DNA of 64,000 nucleotides, taken from contig NZ_CANLTC010000016.1 of the NCBI RefSeq assembly GCF_947493865.1, forward strand, positions 29,853 through 93,852. The letters are read 5' to 3'. Positions 28,928 through 38,865 of the stretch are shown piece by piece. The first letter of the stretch is position 1. Each line of letters begins with the position of its first letter. Both the position numbers and the translations under genes were made by a program. This DNA comes from an uncultured Halomonas sp. Lineage in GTDB: Bacteria > Pseudomonadota > Gammaproteobacteria > Pseudomonadales > Halomonadaceae. The notes beneath the pieces were generated by a model, which searched no databases, was not told the DNA's origin, and worked only from the letters and a program-made list of their open reading frames with translations.

Positions 28928-29632
28928 TCAGCACCCTAGCTGGTCGGCCAAGTCCAAGAACGTCTCGGCATGAAAATCGTTGGCAGGTGACGCTGAAACA
29001 TCCTTGGGATTGGCGGCACCGAATTCCTGAGGGCGCTCGATATAGGCCGTCTTGAGGCCCAATGCGTGGGCGCTATCCAGATCGTTCTGGTGCGCCGCCA
29101 CCATAATTACCGCCGCTGGGGCGACATCAAACACCCGCGCGACGCCTAGATAGGTATCCGGATGCGGCTTGTATTGGCGAAACACCTCCGCGCCGAGGAT
29201 GCAGTCCCAGGGCAGACCGGCCCGCTTGGCCATGTTGGCGAGCAGCCCCAGATTGCCGTTGGAAAGCGTACAGATCGTGAAGCGCTGCTTCAGCCGGGTC
29301 AGTCCTTCCACCGCATCGGGCCAAGGGTCCAGACGATGCCAGGCCCTGTTGAGATCGCGCTTCTGTTCTTCCGATAGCGAGGTCACGCCGAATTGCATCA
29401 GCACGTCGTCCAGAATGCCACGATGCAAGTCGTCGAGCAGCGTCCACCCTTTTTCACCGGACATTACCCGCTGCATCGCCGGCTTGTAGCCTGCCCGCCA
29501 GGCAAGCGCGAACTCACCGCCATCGACGCCTAGCCCTAGCGCATCGACCTCTCGCGCGATTGAGCCATGCCAATCGACCACGGTGCCAAAGACGTCGAAG
29601 GCAAGGATTTTTACTGAATCTAGAGTGTTCAT
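28928..29632 (-). CDS. Haloacid dehalogenase type II (HAD superfamily hydrolase)
   Basis: 234-residue HAD hydrolase of the L-2-haloacid dehalogenase group: motif I AFDVFGTVVDWHG with the nucleophilic Asp (residue about 13), motif II CTLSNGN, motif III Lys in RQYKPHPDTY, motif IV VAAHQNDLDSA. These enzymes hydrolyse short 2-halocarboxylic acids, though many annotated members act on other small substrates. It lies inside the toxin-antitoxin patch, convergent with higA, and probably arrived with it. Confidence 0.87.
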   Translation of the reverse strand: MNTLDSVKILAFDVFGTVVDWHGSIAREVDALGLGVDGGEFALAWRAGYKPAMQRVMSGEKGWTLLDDLHRGILDDVLMQFGVTSLSEEQKRDLNRAWHRLDPWPDAVEGLTRLKQRFTICTLSNGNLGLLANMAKRAGLPWDCILGAEVFRQYKPHPDTYLGVARVFDVAPAAVIMVAAHQNDLDSAHALGLKTAYIERPQEFGAANPKDVSASPANDFHAETFLDLADQLGC

Positions 29633-29662
29633 AAACGCCTCTCTATTACCCGCCGTCGCACA

Positions 29663-29980
29663 TCAAATACCGGTTATCGCGAAATCAAGCGCTGCGATGA
29701 TCTGGTCACGAAAGTGGGCAAGCGAACCGATGGGCTCTTTAAGTTGTTTAACGGGTATCGAGGAGGCTTGAGGCGTAAGAAGTAAAAATACTTCATCGGC
29801 GTATGAAATTTCAGGAGTCAGCCCCTGCATCGCCTCGTTTTGGAAAGCTATACGTCTGCCCAACGGTATGACAATGCGAGTTGCCAATGCTGAAATATGA
29901 GGGCTTTGGATGTCGACCAAATAAGGATAGTGGCTCTTGCTCACCCTGCTGGGATTGGCATAAACATCGAACTGTGCCAT
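29663..29980 (-). CDS. ccdB: CcdB-family toxin (gyrase poison)
   Basis: 105 residues with the CcdB pattern: MAQFDVYANP, YPYLVDIQSPHISALATRIVIPL, and the C-terminal FAITGI resembling the LMFWGI end of F-plasmid CcdB, where the last residues are needed for gyrase poisoning (here the Trp is replaced). Its ATG shares one base with the ccdA stop (TGATG). CcdB traps DNA gyrase on DNA. Confidence 0.88.
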   Translation of the reverse strand: MAQFDVYANPSRVSKSHYPYLVDIQSPHISALATRIVIPLGRRIAFQNEAMQGLTPEISYADEVFLLLTPQASSIPVKQLKEPIGSLAHFRDQIIAALDFAITGI

Positions 29981-30225
29981 CAGAACTCCCTGAACTCGTC
30001 ACCAAAGCAGCCGTTTTTCTCAACGAACGCGTTGTAGGCATTGATCGCCGCCCGGTTCTCATCTGCCCATTTGTCTGCTTCCGTTGCTGCTAGCCGCTGC
30101 TTGAGCGCCTCTTCCAAGGTGGCAGAGAGGTTGATATTCAGAGCGCGCGACTTTGCCAGCAAGTCACTGTTTAAACTGAGGTTGGCCGCCTTTTTAGGAG
30201 CATTCAGGTCATATAAAGGTTGCAT
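29980..30225 (-). CDS. ccdA: CcdA-family antitoxin
   Basis: 81 residues: N-terminal ribbon-helix-helix (KAANLSLNSDLLAKSRALNI) that binds the operator and a C-terminal tail (WADENRAAINAYNAFVEKNG) that wraps CcdB, ending EFREF. First gene of ccdAB. Twin ATGCGCAT palindromes lie 40-60 bp upstream and are the likely operator. Confidence 0.88.
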   Translation of the reverse strand: MQPLYDLNAPKKAANLSLNSDLLAKSRALNINLSATLEEALKQRLAATEADKWADENRAAINAYNAFVEKNGCFGDEFREF

Positions 30226-30266
30226 AGGATACTCTCCGCCAAAAGGTTAATACTCGAACTTATCTT

Positions 30267-30286
30267 ATGCGCATCGTAATGCGCAT
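30267..30286. promoter_or_regulatory. Twin ATGCGCAT palindromes upstream of ccdAB
   Basis: Two perfect eight-base palindromes (30267-30274 and 30279-30286) with centres 12 bp apart, in the ccdA promoter region. Probable binding sites for the CcdA ribbon-helix-helix dimer. Confidence 0.5.
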
Positions 30287-30420
30287 TTCAATGTGCTGTG
30301 CTACCGAAGAAAGCCCCCGAGCGTCTTGAGCACCATTCGCAGGATGTATCAGGCGCTAGTTGCCAATGATGATACGTTGCTGCTGAGATAGACTGGTAAT
30401 GGCTAAATACGGAGGAATCG

Positions 30421-31143
30421 ATGAGCGGGCTGGTCTATTGGCTGGATCTGGCGGGCGTCACTATATTCGCCTTTTCGGGGGTGATTGTCGCCTGTCACTC
30501 ACGCATGGACCCCTTCGGCATGTTCGTGCTGGGGGCGGTAACAGGCATCGGCGGTGGCACGCTGCGGGACCTGGTGCTGGGGGTGCCGGTGTTCTGGGTG
30601 GCCGCGCCGAGTTATCTATGGGTCATTCTCGCCACGGTGTTCCTGTCCATCCTGGGCTTTCACTACATTCATCGTCTGACGCGCACCTTCCTGCCGGTGA
30701 CGGATGCCTTCGGGCTGGCCCTGTTCACGGTAATGGGCGCCCACAAGGCATTGGTGTTGGGCCATGCCGGTATCGTCGCGGTGCTGATGGGGCTGATGAC
30801 CGGCGTCGCCGGCGGGATGATACGCGATGTACTGGCGCACCGGGTTCCCATGGTGCTGCGCCAGGAAATCTACGCCACCGCCTCGATTGTCGGTGGCATC
30901 GTCTACGCCATCCTATTCATTTCGGAGTTGAACAACGTGCTCGCCATTGGTCTGGCCCTTGCCACTACCCTGGGCATGCGTTTGGCGGCAATTTACTGGG
31001 GCGTTTCGCTGCCGACCTTTGCCTGGGTGGAGAGCCCATCAGCGCCGAAAGAGGAACTGAAAAACGATTCATCCCCACCTCCCCGAAGAAAAGCTCGGGT
31101 CAAGATGATTCGATCCGAGCCTTCTCGGCGTCGAAAACGCTGA
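30421..31143 (+). CDS. TRIC-type channel family protein (YadS/UPF0126-like)
   Basis: 240-residue inner-membrane protein with two tandem three-helix units of the UPF0126 family (GAVTGIGGGTLRDLVLGVPVFW and GLMTGVAGGMIRDVLAHRVPM, the paired GG-RD loops being diagnostic) plus a seventh helix. Bacterial homologues form trimeric cation channels; some members are thought to carry small amino acids. The C-terminus adds a basic tail of about 35 residues. Convergent with polA, 27 bp apart. Confidence 0.88.
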   Translation: MSGLVYWLDLAGVTIFAFSGVIVACHSRMDPFGMFVLGAVTGIGGGTLRDLVLGVPVFWVAAPSYLWVILATVFLSILGFHYIHRLTRTFLPVTDAFGLALFTVMGAHKALVLGHAGIVAVLMGLMTGVAGGMIRDVLAHRVPMVLRQEIYATASIVGGIVYAILFISELNNVLAIGLALATTLGMRLAAIYWGVSLPTFAWVESPSAPKEELKNDSSPPPRRKARVKMIRSEPSRRRKR

Positions 31144-31170
31144 TCTGGTCACATCGATTCATCAAAACCC

Positions 31171-33948
31171 TCAATGCGCTTCGTCCCAGTTATTTCCGGC
31201 CTCGGCTTCGACGATCAGCGGTACCTTGAGCTCGGCGGCGTTCTGCATGCGTTGTTTCACGCTGCCGATGAAGTCGTCCACCTGTTCCTCCTTGACCTCG
31301 AACACCAGCTCGTCGTGCACCTGCATGACCATCAGCGCGTCGAACTCACTTTCACCTGTGAGCGGATTGAGCCAGGCGTCCACGTCGATCATGGCAAGTT
31401 TGATGATGTCCGCGGCGGTGCCCTGCATGGGGGCATTGATGGCGGTGCGTTCGGCGGCTTGACGCCGGGCATGCTGCCGCGAGTTGATCTCGGGCAGGTA
31501 GAGACGCCGACCGAACACGGTCTCGACGAAGCCATCCTCGGCGGCCTGGGAGCGGATGTTGTTCATGAAGCGGGCCACACCCGGGTAGCGATCGAAGTAG
31601 CGGTCGATATAGGTCTGCGCCTGGCCGCGCTCGACGCGCAGCTGGCGGCCCAGACCCCAGGCGCTCATCCCGTAGATCAGCCCGAAGTTGATGGCCTTGG
31701 CGCTGCGTCGCTGGTCGGGCAGCACCTTGTCCAGGGCCACGCCGAAGACTTCCGCGGCGGTGGCGGCGTGAATGTCCCGGTCGTTGGCGAAGGCATCCAG
31801 TAGTCCCTTGTCTTCGGAGAGATGCGCCATGATGCGCAGCTCGATCTGGGAGTAATCCGCCGCGACGATCCTGTAGCCGGGCCGGGCAATGAAAGCCTGG
31901 CGAATCTTGCGACCCTCTTCGGTACGGATGGGGATGTTCTGCAGATTGGGGTCCGAGGAAGAAAGTCGCCCGGTGGCGGTCACCGCCTGATGGTAGCTGG
32001 TATGAATACGCCCGGTGGCCTTGTTGATGAGCCTGGGCAGCTTGTCCGTGTAGGTCGACTTGAGCTTGGAGAGCCCGCGATGGGCCATGATCACCTTGGG
32101 CAGCGGATAGTCCAGGGCCAATTCTTCGAGCACGGCTTCCGCGGTGGAGGGCGATCCCTTGGGGGTTTTCTTGATCACCGGGATCTTCTGCTCGTCGAAC
32201 AGGATTTCGCTGAGCTGCTTGGGCGAGCCGAGGTTGAACTCCCGACCGGCGATCTCGAAGGCTTCCTTTTCCTGTTCGCGGATGCGTGTTTCAAGCTCCT
32301 GGCTCTGGTTGTGCAGGCGAGTCACATCCAGCGCCACGCCGTTTCGCTCCATGCGGGAAAGCACCGGAATCATCGGGCGTTCGATGCTGTCCAGCACCTC
32401 GCTTAGCCGCCCCTCCGCCTCGACCTTGGGCCGCAGCGTCTGATGCAGGCGCAGGGTGATATCCACGTCCTCGCAGGCGTAGGGCACCGCTTGCTCGAGG
32501 GCGACCTGATTGAAGGTAAGCTGCTTGGCACCCTTCCCGGCCACCTCTTCGAAGCTGATGGTCTTCTGGCCCAGATACTTGAGCGCCAGGGAATCCATGT
32601 CGTGGCGGGTGGCGGTGGAGTTGAGCACGTAGGATTCCAGCATCGTGTCGGTCAAAGGCCCCACTACGCGAATGTCGTAGCGCGCCAGCACGGAAATATC
32701 GTACTTCAGATTCTGGCCGATCTTGGTTTTGTCCGGGTCTTCCAGCAACGGCTTGAGTGCCTTGAGTACCGCATCGCGATCGAGCTGCTCCGGCACGTCG
32801 AGATAGTCGTGAGCCACGGGAATATAGGCCGCCTCACCCGCTTTCAGCGCCAGGCCAATGCCGACGATCTCCGCTTCCATGTAGTTCAAGCTGGTGGTTT
32901 CCAGATCGAAGCAGAATTCTTCCGCCTGCTTCAGCCGTTCCAACCAGTCGTCGAGTTCGGCCTGGGCCAACAGGGTGTGATCGTCCCGCTCCGGGGCCGC
33001 GAGAGCGGTATCTTCCTCGACCGTTTCCTCACTGAGTGTATTCTTGCCTTCAACGTCATCGACGCCCTGATCCTTGCCCTCGAGCAGCTCGGACAGCCAG
33101 CTCTTGAACTCGAGATCGCGGTAGAGTTTAGCCAACGCTTCCCGATCCGGGTGGGCGATATCCAGATCGTCGAGTCCCACCGGCAGCTCGCAGTCGGTCT
33201 TGATGGTAGCGAGCTGGTAGGAAAGATAAGCCTGCTCCCGGTTCTCCTCGAGTTTCTTGGGCAGGGATTTGGCGCCACGCACGAGGAGCGTGGCCACCTT
33301 GTCGAGATCGGCATAGATGGCATCCATGCCGCCAACACCCTGGAGCAAGCCAAGTGCGGTCTTTTCGCCCACCCCGGGCACGCCGGGAATGTTGTCGACC
33401 TTGTCGCCCATCAGCGCCAGAAAGTCGATGATCAGCTCCGGCGGCAGGCCGAACTTGGCCTCCACACCGGCAACATCCAGGGTCTCGCCCTTCATGGTGT
33501 TGACCAGGGTGATATGGCCGTTGACCAGTTGCGCCATGTCCTTGTCACCGGTGGAGATCACCGCATCGCGACCGGCTTGCGTGGCGTGGCGCGCCAGGGT
33601 ACCGATGACGTCGTCGGCCTCGACGCCCTCGATGCATAGAAGCGGCAGGCCGAGCGCCTTCACGCAGGCGTGCAGCGGCTCGATCTGTTCGCGCAGATCG
33701 TCCGGCATCGGCGGGCGGTGCGCCTTGTACTGCTCGAACAGCTCGTCACGGAAAGTCTTGCCCTTGGCATCGAAGACCACCGCCATGGGGCTGTCCGGGT
33801 ACTGCTTGATCAGACTCTTGAGCATGTTGAGCACGCCCTTGACCGCCCCGGTGGGATTGCCCTTTGACGTGGTCAGCGGTGGCAGGGCATGAAAAGCGCG
33901 GTAGAGATAAGAGGAGCCGTCGACGAGAACGATGGGGGTTGCGGCCAT
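31171..33948 (-). CDS. polA: DNA polymerase I
   Basis: 925 residues with all three domains. The 5'-3' exonuclease is at about 1-300 ([36 protein letters not shown]). The 3'-5' exonuclease has an intact DxE (FDLETTSLN) near residue 350. The polymerase domain has motif [10 protein letters not shown], motif B around [17 protein letters not shown] and motif C QVHDELVF. It starts at the ATG after AGGAAG; the open frame upstream lacks family similarity. A decayed copy of its last 300 bp lies 3 kb away at 27908-28209. Confidence 0.96.
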   Translation of the reverse strand: MAATPIVLVDGSSYLYRAFHALPPLTTSKGNPTGAVKGVLNMLKSLIKQYPDSPMAVVFDAKGKTFRDELFEQYKAHRPPMPDDLREQIEPLHACVKALGLPLLCIEGVEADDVIGTLARHATQAGRDAVISTGDKDMAQLVNGHITLVNTMKGETLDVAGVEAKFGLPPELIIDFLALMGDKVDNIPGVPGVGEKTALGLLQGVGGMDAIYADLDKVATLLVRGAKSLPKKLEENREQAYLSYQLATIKTDCELPVGLDDLDIAHPDREALAKLYRDLEFKSWLSELLEGKDQGVDDVEGKNTLSEETVEEDTALAAPERDDHTLLAQAELDDWLERLKQAEEFCFDLETTSLNYMEAEIVGIGLALKAGEAAYIPVAHDYLDVPEQLDRDAVLKALKPLLEDPDKTKIGQNLKYDISVLARYDIRVVGPLTDTMLESYVLNSTATRHDMDSLALKYLGQKTISFEEVAGKGAKQLTFNQVALEQAVPYACEDVDITLRLHQTLRPKVEAEGRLSEVLDSIERPMIPVLSRMERNGVALDVTRLHNQSQELETRIREQEKEAFEIAGREFNLGSPKQLSEILFDEQKIPVIKKTPKGSPSTAEAVLEELALDYPLPKVIMAHRGLSKLKSTYTDKLPRLINKATGRIHTSYHQAVTATGRLSSSDPNLQNIPIRTEEGRKIRQAFIARPGYRIVAADYSQIELRIMAHLSEDKGLLDAFANDRDIHAATAAEVFGVALDKVLPDQRRSAKAINFGLIYGMSAWGLGRQLRVERGQAQTYIDRYFDRYPGVARFMNNIRSQAAEDGFVETVFGRRLYLPEINSRQHARRQAAERTAINAPMQGTAADIIKLAMIDVDAWLNPLTGESEFDALMVMQVHDELVFEVKEEQVDDFIGSVKQRMQNAAELKVPLIVEAEAGNNWDEAH

Positions 33949-34030
33949 AAAAAGGCTTCCTGACAAGACATTCGATGCGCCCATGATACGCAAGCGGGCC
34001 CAGGCCGTCAGGTCTTCGGCGCGGGAGAAA

Positions 34031-34070
34031 CGCGCGCTGCGATCACTCTTGGCGATCATCGCAGCGCGCG
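34031..34070 (-). terminator. Long perfect hairpin between paoC-2 and polA
   Basis: A 13-bp perfect stem (34031-34043 with 34058-34070, cgcgcgctgcgat) with a 14-base loop, directly after the stop of the second paoC. The T run beyond it on the minus strand is weak (TTTCT), so termination is likely but not certain. Confidence 0.55.
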
Positions 34071-34078
34071 TTCGCGGC

Positions 34079-36295
34079 TCAGGCGCTACGCGGGATGTCC
34101 TCCATCAGCTTGTCGAGGGTAATCGGCAACTCGCGAATACGCTTGCCGGTGGCATGATACACGGCGTTGGCCACGGCGCCGGCAAGACCGGTGATGCCGA
34201 TTTCGCCAATGCCGCGAGCGCCGTACTCGTTGAACGCATAGTCCGGATAATCGAGCAGGATAACTTCGATTTCGGGCTGATCGGCATGGACCGGCACCAG
34301 GTATTCGGCGTAATTGTTGTTGACCGGCAGGCCGCTATCCTCGTCGTACTCGGTTTTCTCGAACAGCGCCATGCCGATGCCCATGACGATAGACCCCTCG
34401 ACCTGATTGGCGGCGGTCTTGGCGTTGATGACCTGGCCGACGTCGATGGCGCTGACCACCCGGGATACGCGCAGACGGGAAATTCCCGGGTCCCAGCGCA
34501 CCTCGACGAAATGAGCGCCGAAGGAGCGAAACGAATGCTCGTCCTTGGGCGCGGCCGGGGTGTGCGCTTCGCCGTCGGCATTGGCCAGGCGCAGTTGGCT
34601 GAGTACCTCGGTGTAGGCCACCCGTTTGCCGTTGCCGTCGATCAGCTCACCGTCGGCGAACTGCAGGTCGGCTGGCTCGGCGCCAGCGAAGGCACCGCCG
34701 TCTCCCGTGGCGTAGCTCTTGAGCGCCTCGATGGCCGCGCGGCTGGCCTGGGCGATGGCGGGCAAGGTCGTGGCGGTGGCCCAGGAGCCACCGGAAATCG
34801 GCCCCGAAGGATAGGAAGAATCTCCCAGCTGCACCTCGATCTTGTCCAGCGCTATGCCGGTAATGTCACTGACCGCCTGGGCGACGATGGTATAGGTGCC
34901 GGTACCGATATCCTGCGTGGCGCAGGAGGCAAAGGCGGTGCCATCGGCGCGCAGGGACACCCGGGCATCGCACGCTTGCTTGAGCGCCTCCCAGTTGCAG
35001 GCCGCCATGCCCCAGCCAATGATCTCGTTGCCCTCTTTCATGGCGCCGATCTTGGGGTTGCGGTCGGCCCAGCCGAAGCTGTCGGCGGCGCGATCAAACG
35101 CCTCCAGCAAGTGGATGCTGGAAAACGGCAGATCCTTGCTTTCGTCGCGATCGGTGTAGTTGACGCGGCGGAACTCCAATGGGTCCATGTCGATGGCCTC
35201 GGCCATTTCATCCATGGCCGCTTCCAGCGCGAATAGCCCCGGCGCGGCGCCGGGTGCCCGCATGGAGGTGGGCGTACCGTGGTTGGCGGGCACGGTGGCG
35301 TGGCTGACCCGCAGGTTGGGGCAGGCGTAGAGGCTCTTGGTGCAGGTGCCGGTGCGCTCGACGTAGGTGTTGACCTGGGAGGTGGTATTCACCGAGTCAT
35401 GACTCAGGGCGACGAGCTTGCCACTGTCGTCGGTCGCCAGCCGCAGGCGCTGATGCGTCGGGGGACGATGCCCGGTGGTGGTGAACATCTCCTGGCGCGG
35501 CACGACCAGCTGCACCGGACGCCCGACTTCGCGCGCCGCCGCGGCGGCGGCCACCGCATGAGGCCATATCCACAGCTTGCTGCCGAACCCGGAGCCGATG
35601 AACGGCGAGCGCACCTCGACGCGTTCCGGCGCCAGGCCAAACACCTTGGCCATGACGTTACGCGCAAAGACCACCCCCTGGGACGCCTCGTAAAGCACCA
35701 GGTCGCCGTTTTCCCAATGGGCGACACTCGCGTGCATCTCCATGGGATTGTGGGTTTCCATGGGCGTGACGTAGGTCACGTCGACCTTGTGGCGCGCCGA
35801 TGCGAAGGCCCCGTCCGGATCGCCGCGGCTGTGGCCGCTCTTGGCGTCCTCCTTGGGCGTGGCCTGGGCCATGGCCTGCTCGAGCGTGGCGATGGCCTTT
35901 TCTTCGGCATAGTCGACCTTGACGCGATAGGCCGCCGCGCGGGCCTGATCGAAGGAGTCGGCGACCACCAAGGCCACGAACTGCCCGGGATAATAGACGC
36001 GGTCGTCCTCGAAGGGCAGGTGCGTCTCGTCTACCTTATTTTCCTGAACGAAGGAGCTTGGGGTGCGATACAGCTTGGGGAAATGTCCATGATGAAAGAC
36101 ATCGATCACCCCAGGCATGCGCTTGGCCTCGGTGGCATTGATGGCGCGAATACGTCCGCGACCGATGGTGCTGAATACGCCGTAGGCGTAGACCATGCCT
36201 GGCGGATGATTGTCCGAGGTATAGGTGGCCCGACCGGAGAGTTTTTCAGGCCCGTCGATGCGCGGTCTAGCCGCGCCGATGATGCTTTTGCTCAT
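34079..36295 (-). CDS. paoC: Molybdenum-binding subunit of PaoABC-type aldehyde oxidoreductase (copy 2)
   Basis: 738 residues, paralogous to 2886-5087 throughout ([38 protein letters not shown]). The Glu of GIGEIG is the predicted catalytic base. No signal of its own; in the E. coli system the folded complex is exported using the PaoA Tat signal. It follows paoB by 17 bp. Substrate pocket residues differ in places from copy 1, so the two enzymes may act on different aldehydes. No PaoD-type chaperone is adjacent. Confidence 0.9.
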   Translation of the reverse strand: MSKSIIGAARPRIDGPEKLSGRATYTSDNHPPGMVYAYGVFSTIGRGRIRAINATEAKRMPGVIDVFHHGHFPKLYRTPSSFVQENKVDETHLPFEDDRVYYPGQFVALVVADSFDQARAAAYRVKVDYAEEKAIATLEQAMAQATPKEDAKSGHSRGDPDGAFASARHKVDVTYVTPMETHNPMEMHASVAHWENGDLVLYEASQGVVFARNVMAKVFGLAPERVEVRSPFIGSGFGSKLWIWPHAVAAAAAAREVGRPVQLVVPRQEMFTTTGHRPPTHQRLRLATDDSGKLVALSHDSVNTTSQVNTYVERTGTCTKSLYACPNLRVSHATVPANHGTPTSMRAPGAAPGLFALEAAMDEMAEAIDMDPLEFRRVNYTDRDESKDLPFSSIHLLEAFDRAADSFGWADRNPKIGAMKEGNEIIGWGMAACNWEALKQACDARVSLRADGTAFASCATQDIGTGTYTIVAQAVSDITGIALDKIEVQLGDSSYPSGPISGGSWATATTLPAIAQASRAAIEALKSYATGDGGAFAGAEPADLQFADGELIDGNGKRVAYTEVLSQLRLANADGEAHTPAAPKDEHSFRSFGAHFVEVRWDPGISRLRVSRVVSAIDVGQVINAKTAANQVEGSIVMGIGMALFEKTEYDEDSGLPVNNNYAEYLVPVHADQPEIEVILLDYPDYAFNEYGARGIGEIGITGLAGAVANAVYHATGKRIRELPITLDKLMEDIPRSA

Positions 36296-36312
36296 GATGG
36301 CGAACCCTTCAA

Positions 36313-37296
36313 TCAGGTGGTGACCGTGGTCAGGCTACGAACGATCGCCTGCTGACCCAGAGGAATCTTGTAGGCGTTATGCCGGTAGGCCTTGGCGTCC
36401 TCGAAGGCGATCCGCGCCGCGTTCTCGAAGCTCGCGACAGTGACAGGCTTACCGATCAAGGCCTGTTCGGCCTTGCTGGCGCGCCAGGGTTTGGTCGCCA
36501 CGCCACCCAGGGCGAGGCGCGCATCGCGGATGGTGTTGCCGTCGAGGGTGACGATCACGGCGCTGGAGGCCAGGGCGAACTGATAGGAGCTGCGATCGCG
36601 CAGCTTCAGATAATGCGAGCGATTGCCCGCCAGCGGGGCATCCAGCGTCACGTGGGTAATCAGTTCATCGGGTTCGAGGGCGTGCTCGCGTTCGGGATGC
36701 TTGCCGGGCAGCAGATGAAAATCGGTGAAGTCGATCTCGCGCTGTCCTTTCTCCCCCTGCACGGTGAGCGTGGCACCGATGGCCGCCATGGCCACGCACA
36801 TGTCCGAGGGGTGGCTGGCGATGCACTGGTCGCTGGTGCCCAGCACCGCGTGCACACTGCGATTGAGACCACCGATGGCGGCACAGCCGGCGCCTGGCTC
36901 GCGCTTGTTGCAGGCCGAGACGCCATCGCGAAAATACGGACAACGCACGCGCTGCATGACGTTGCCGGCGGTGGTGGCCTTGTTGCGCAGCTGGGTGGAG
37001 GCCCCGGAAAGCAGTGCCTGGGAAAGCACCGCATAGTGCTCACGCACCCGAGGATCTCGCGCCAGCGCCGTGTTGGTGACCATCGCACCGATACGCAGAC
37101 GCCCATCGTCGAGCGGTTCGATACGATTGAGCGTCAGACCGTTCACATCGACGACATGCTCGGGCTGCATGATGTCGATCTTGACCAGATCGAGCAGCGT
37201 GGTGCCACCGGCCAGAAAGGCCGCCGTCTGAGCCTGGCGGTGGGCCGCCACGGCCTGCTCCGGGCTGTCGACCCGGGAATAATCGAATTGGCGCAT
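36313..37296 (-). CDS. paoB: FAD-binding subunit of PaoABC-type aldehyde oxidoreductase (copy 2)
   Basis: 327 residues with AGGTTLLDL, KATTAGNVMQRVRCPYF and the Cys-rich ACNKREPGAGC and HPSDMC stretches expected for the extra [4Fe-4S] cluster of PaoB. The ATG has AGGAGAG upstream and starts 9 bp after paoA. Paralogue of 5098-6096. Confidence 0.91.
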   Translation of the reverse strand: MRQFDYSRVDSPEQAVAAHRQAQTAAFLAGGTTLLDLVKIDIMQPEHVVDVNGLTLNRIEPLDDGRLRIGAMVTNTALARDPRVREHYAVLSQALLSGASTQLRNKATTAGNVMQRVRCPYFRDGVSACNKREPGAGCAAIGGLNRSVHAVLGTSDQCIASHPSDMCVAMAAIGATLTVQGEKGQREIDFTDFHLLPGKHPEREHALEPDELITHVTLDAPLAGNRSHYLKLRDRSSYQFALASSAVIVTLDGNTIRDARLALGGVATKPWRASKAEQALIGKPVTVASFENAARIAFEDAKAYRHNAYKIPLGQQAIVRSLTTVTT

Positions 37297-37305
37297 GATG
37301 CTCTC

Positions 37306-37959
37306 CTAGGGCGTGTCGAGCTTGCCGCGGGCTGACTGAACCGCAGCCAGAATGTTCTTGTAGGCGCCACAGCGGCAGATGTTACCGCTCATGGCCTCGC
37401 GCACCTCGGCATCGCTTTCGCCGATATCCTTGTCATTGAGAATCGCCAGCGCCGTCATCATCTGCCCCGAGGTGCAGTAGCCGCATTGATAGGCGTCTTC
37501 TTCGAGGAACGCCTGCTGCAGCGGGTGAAGCTCGCCGTCGCGCTCGAGACCCTCGACGGTGCTGATCTCGTCGCCATCATGGGATACCGCCAGGCTCAGA
37601 CAGGAGTTGATGGCCTCGCCGTTGACCAGCAGGGTGCAGGCACCGCACTGGCCGTGATCGCAGCCCTTCTTGGTGCCGGTGAGGTGCAGGCCTTCGCGCA
37701 GGGCATCGAGCAGAATCACGTTGGGCGTCACGTCGAGCTGATGGCGCTTGCCGTTGACGCTCAGGGTAATGCGCCGGCGCCCTTCGGCGGGCGGCGCCTC
37801 GACGGCCTGCTCGCTATCATCTGGCGACCCGGCATAACTCACCTGGGAAAACGCCGGAGCGGCAGCTACGGCCAGCCCCGAGGCGCCCACACTTTTTAAA
37901 AAACGCCGCCGCTCCGGGGAATGAGCGGCGTCGACAAACCGATCTTTGTCGTCGGCCAT
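37306..37959 (-). CDS. paoA: [2Fe-2S] subunit of PaoABC-type aldehyde oxidoreductase with Tat signal (copy 2)
   Basis: 217 residues. The N-terminus carries a twin-arginine signal (SPERRRFLKSVG, residues 14-25, then a hydrophobic Ala-rich stretch), so the complex is predicted to be periplasmic, as in E. coli PaoABC. Both iron-sulfur motifs are complete (KGCDHGQCGACTL, CGYCTSGQ, GNICRCGAYKNI). Starts after AAAAGGAGATCCT. First gene of the second pao operon, which lies between polA and the DUF2782-thrB-speA block. Confidence 0.93.
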   Translation of the reverse strand: MADDKDRFVDAAHSPERRRFLKSVGASGLAVAAAPAFSQVSYAGSPDDSEQAVEAPPAEGRRRITLSVNGKRHQLDVTPNVILLDALREGLHLTGTKKGCDHGQCGACTLLVNGEAINSCLSLAVSHDGDEISTVEGLERDGELHPLQQAFLEEDAYQCGYCTSGQMMTALAILNDKDIGESDAEVREAMSGNICRCGAYKNILAAVQSARGKLDTP

Positions 37960-38453
37960 AGGATCTCCTTTTGGGTACGGCGCAGGGGTGCCCGCCAGTA
38001 CACGGTCATGAACGCTTTTAACAGCGCCTTCGAAAAAACAGCTCTACAGGGAAAAGACGGAGGCCAGGCCGTCAGCGGAAAGGCCAAGCATCTGCCGCCT
38101 GATGCCAGCAAACGCTTGTTCAACTCAAGGTAGCAGGCCTTTTATCAACACAACAAGGCCTCGGGCGCTTATTTGTCCTTCGGAACCAAATCCCTTGAGG
38201 AACATCTTTGACCAGGCTCGGGAGGCCGAGTGTAGAGCCCCTCTTTCCAGCCCCCATCCTTTGGTGCTTTGTGACACTCACCCGCCAAGGACAGCGCCAT
38301 GGGCTATCGCACCCTACTTCGAGAACATCGCGGCCTGCTGGGCATCGGCTTGTTGGCGATGCTCACGCCTCAGAATCAAGTTGAATGCACGACAGCCGAT
38401 ATTATGGATACACTGGTACCATGACATGAAAGCCAGTGACATTGGAGAGCCCC
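37960..38453. other. Intergenic region between paoABC-2 and the DUF2782 gene
   Basis: About 490 bp without a supported gene, holding the divergent promoters. One clear hairpin, aggcctt/aaggcct (38135-38141 with 38155-38161), has no T run. Nothing else recognisable. Confidence 0.4.
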
Positions 38454-38741
38454 ATGACCCCCTATCGTGTTGTTTCGAGCGTGCTTCTCGCCGTCGTTCT
38501 ACTAGGCTCAACGCCACTGGTAGCGGCCCAGGAAAATTCCGATGCTCCGGATATCACCGTGCGACAGGAAGAGGATCGCACCATTCGTGAATACCGGGTC
38601 AATGGCCAGCTTTACGCTATTAGAATCGAACCGAAGGCGGGCCCGGCTTATTTTCTGGTGGACGACGATGGCGACGGCGATTTCCAGGTTAGCGACAGCG
38701 AGCGTATCGCCGTTCCTAGCTGGGTGTTGTTCTCCTGGTAG
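38454..38741 (+). CDS. DUF2782 family exported protein
   Basis: 95-residue protein with a signal peptide (VVSSVLLAVVLLGSTPLVAA, cleavage near AAQ) and a short beta-rich domain: ITVRQEEDRTIREYRVNGQL, then a GDGDFQVSDSERI loop and SWVLFSW. The family is found in gammaproteobacteria, often between polA and thrB as near here. Function unknown. Starts at an ATG with GGAG upstream and probably heads a transcript with thrB and speA. Confidence 0.82.
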   Translation: MTPYRVVSSVLLAVVLLGSTPLVAAQENSDAPDITVRQEEDRTIREYRVNGQLYAIRIEPKAGPAYFLVDDDGDGDFQVSDSERIAVPSWVLFSW

Positions 38742-38865
38742 CCGTTTGACGAACCGTCTCGCCGAATACCTCTATTTTCCTGCGGTACGGTAATCGCCGC
38801 AGGCCCCTGCCCGATGAATGGTCGAGCCGCTACAATGCTTCCTCGACATCCAGCGCGAGATCACC

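Noticed and set aside
32443..33639. 398-codon plus-strand frame opposite polA
   Set aside because: Antisense shadow; polA domains cover the whole stretch on the minus strand.
35279..36355. 358-codon plus-strand frame opposite paoC copy 2
   Set aside because: Antisense shadow; no recognisable domain.
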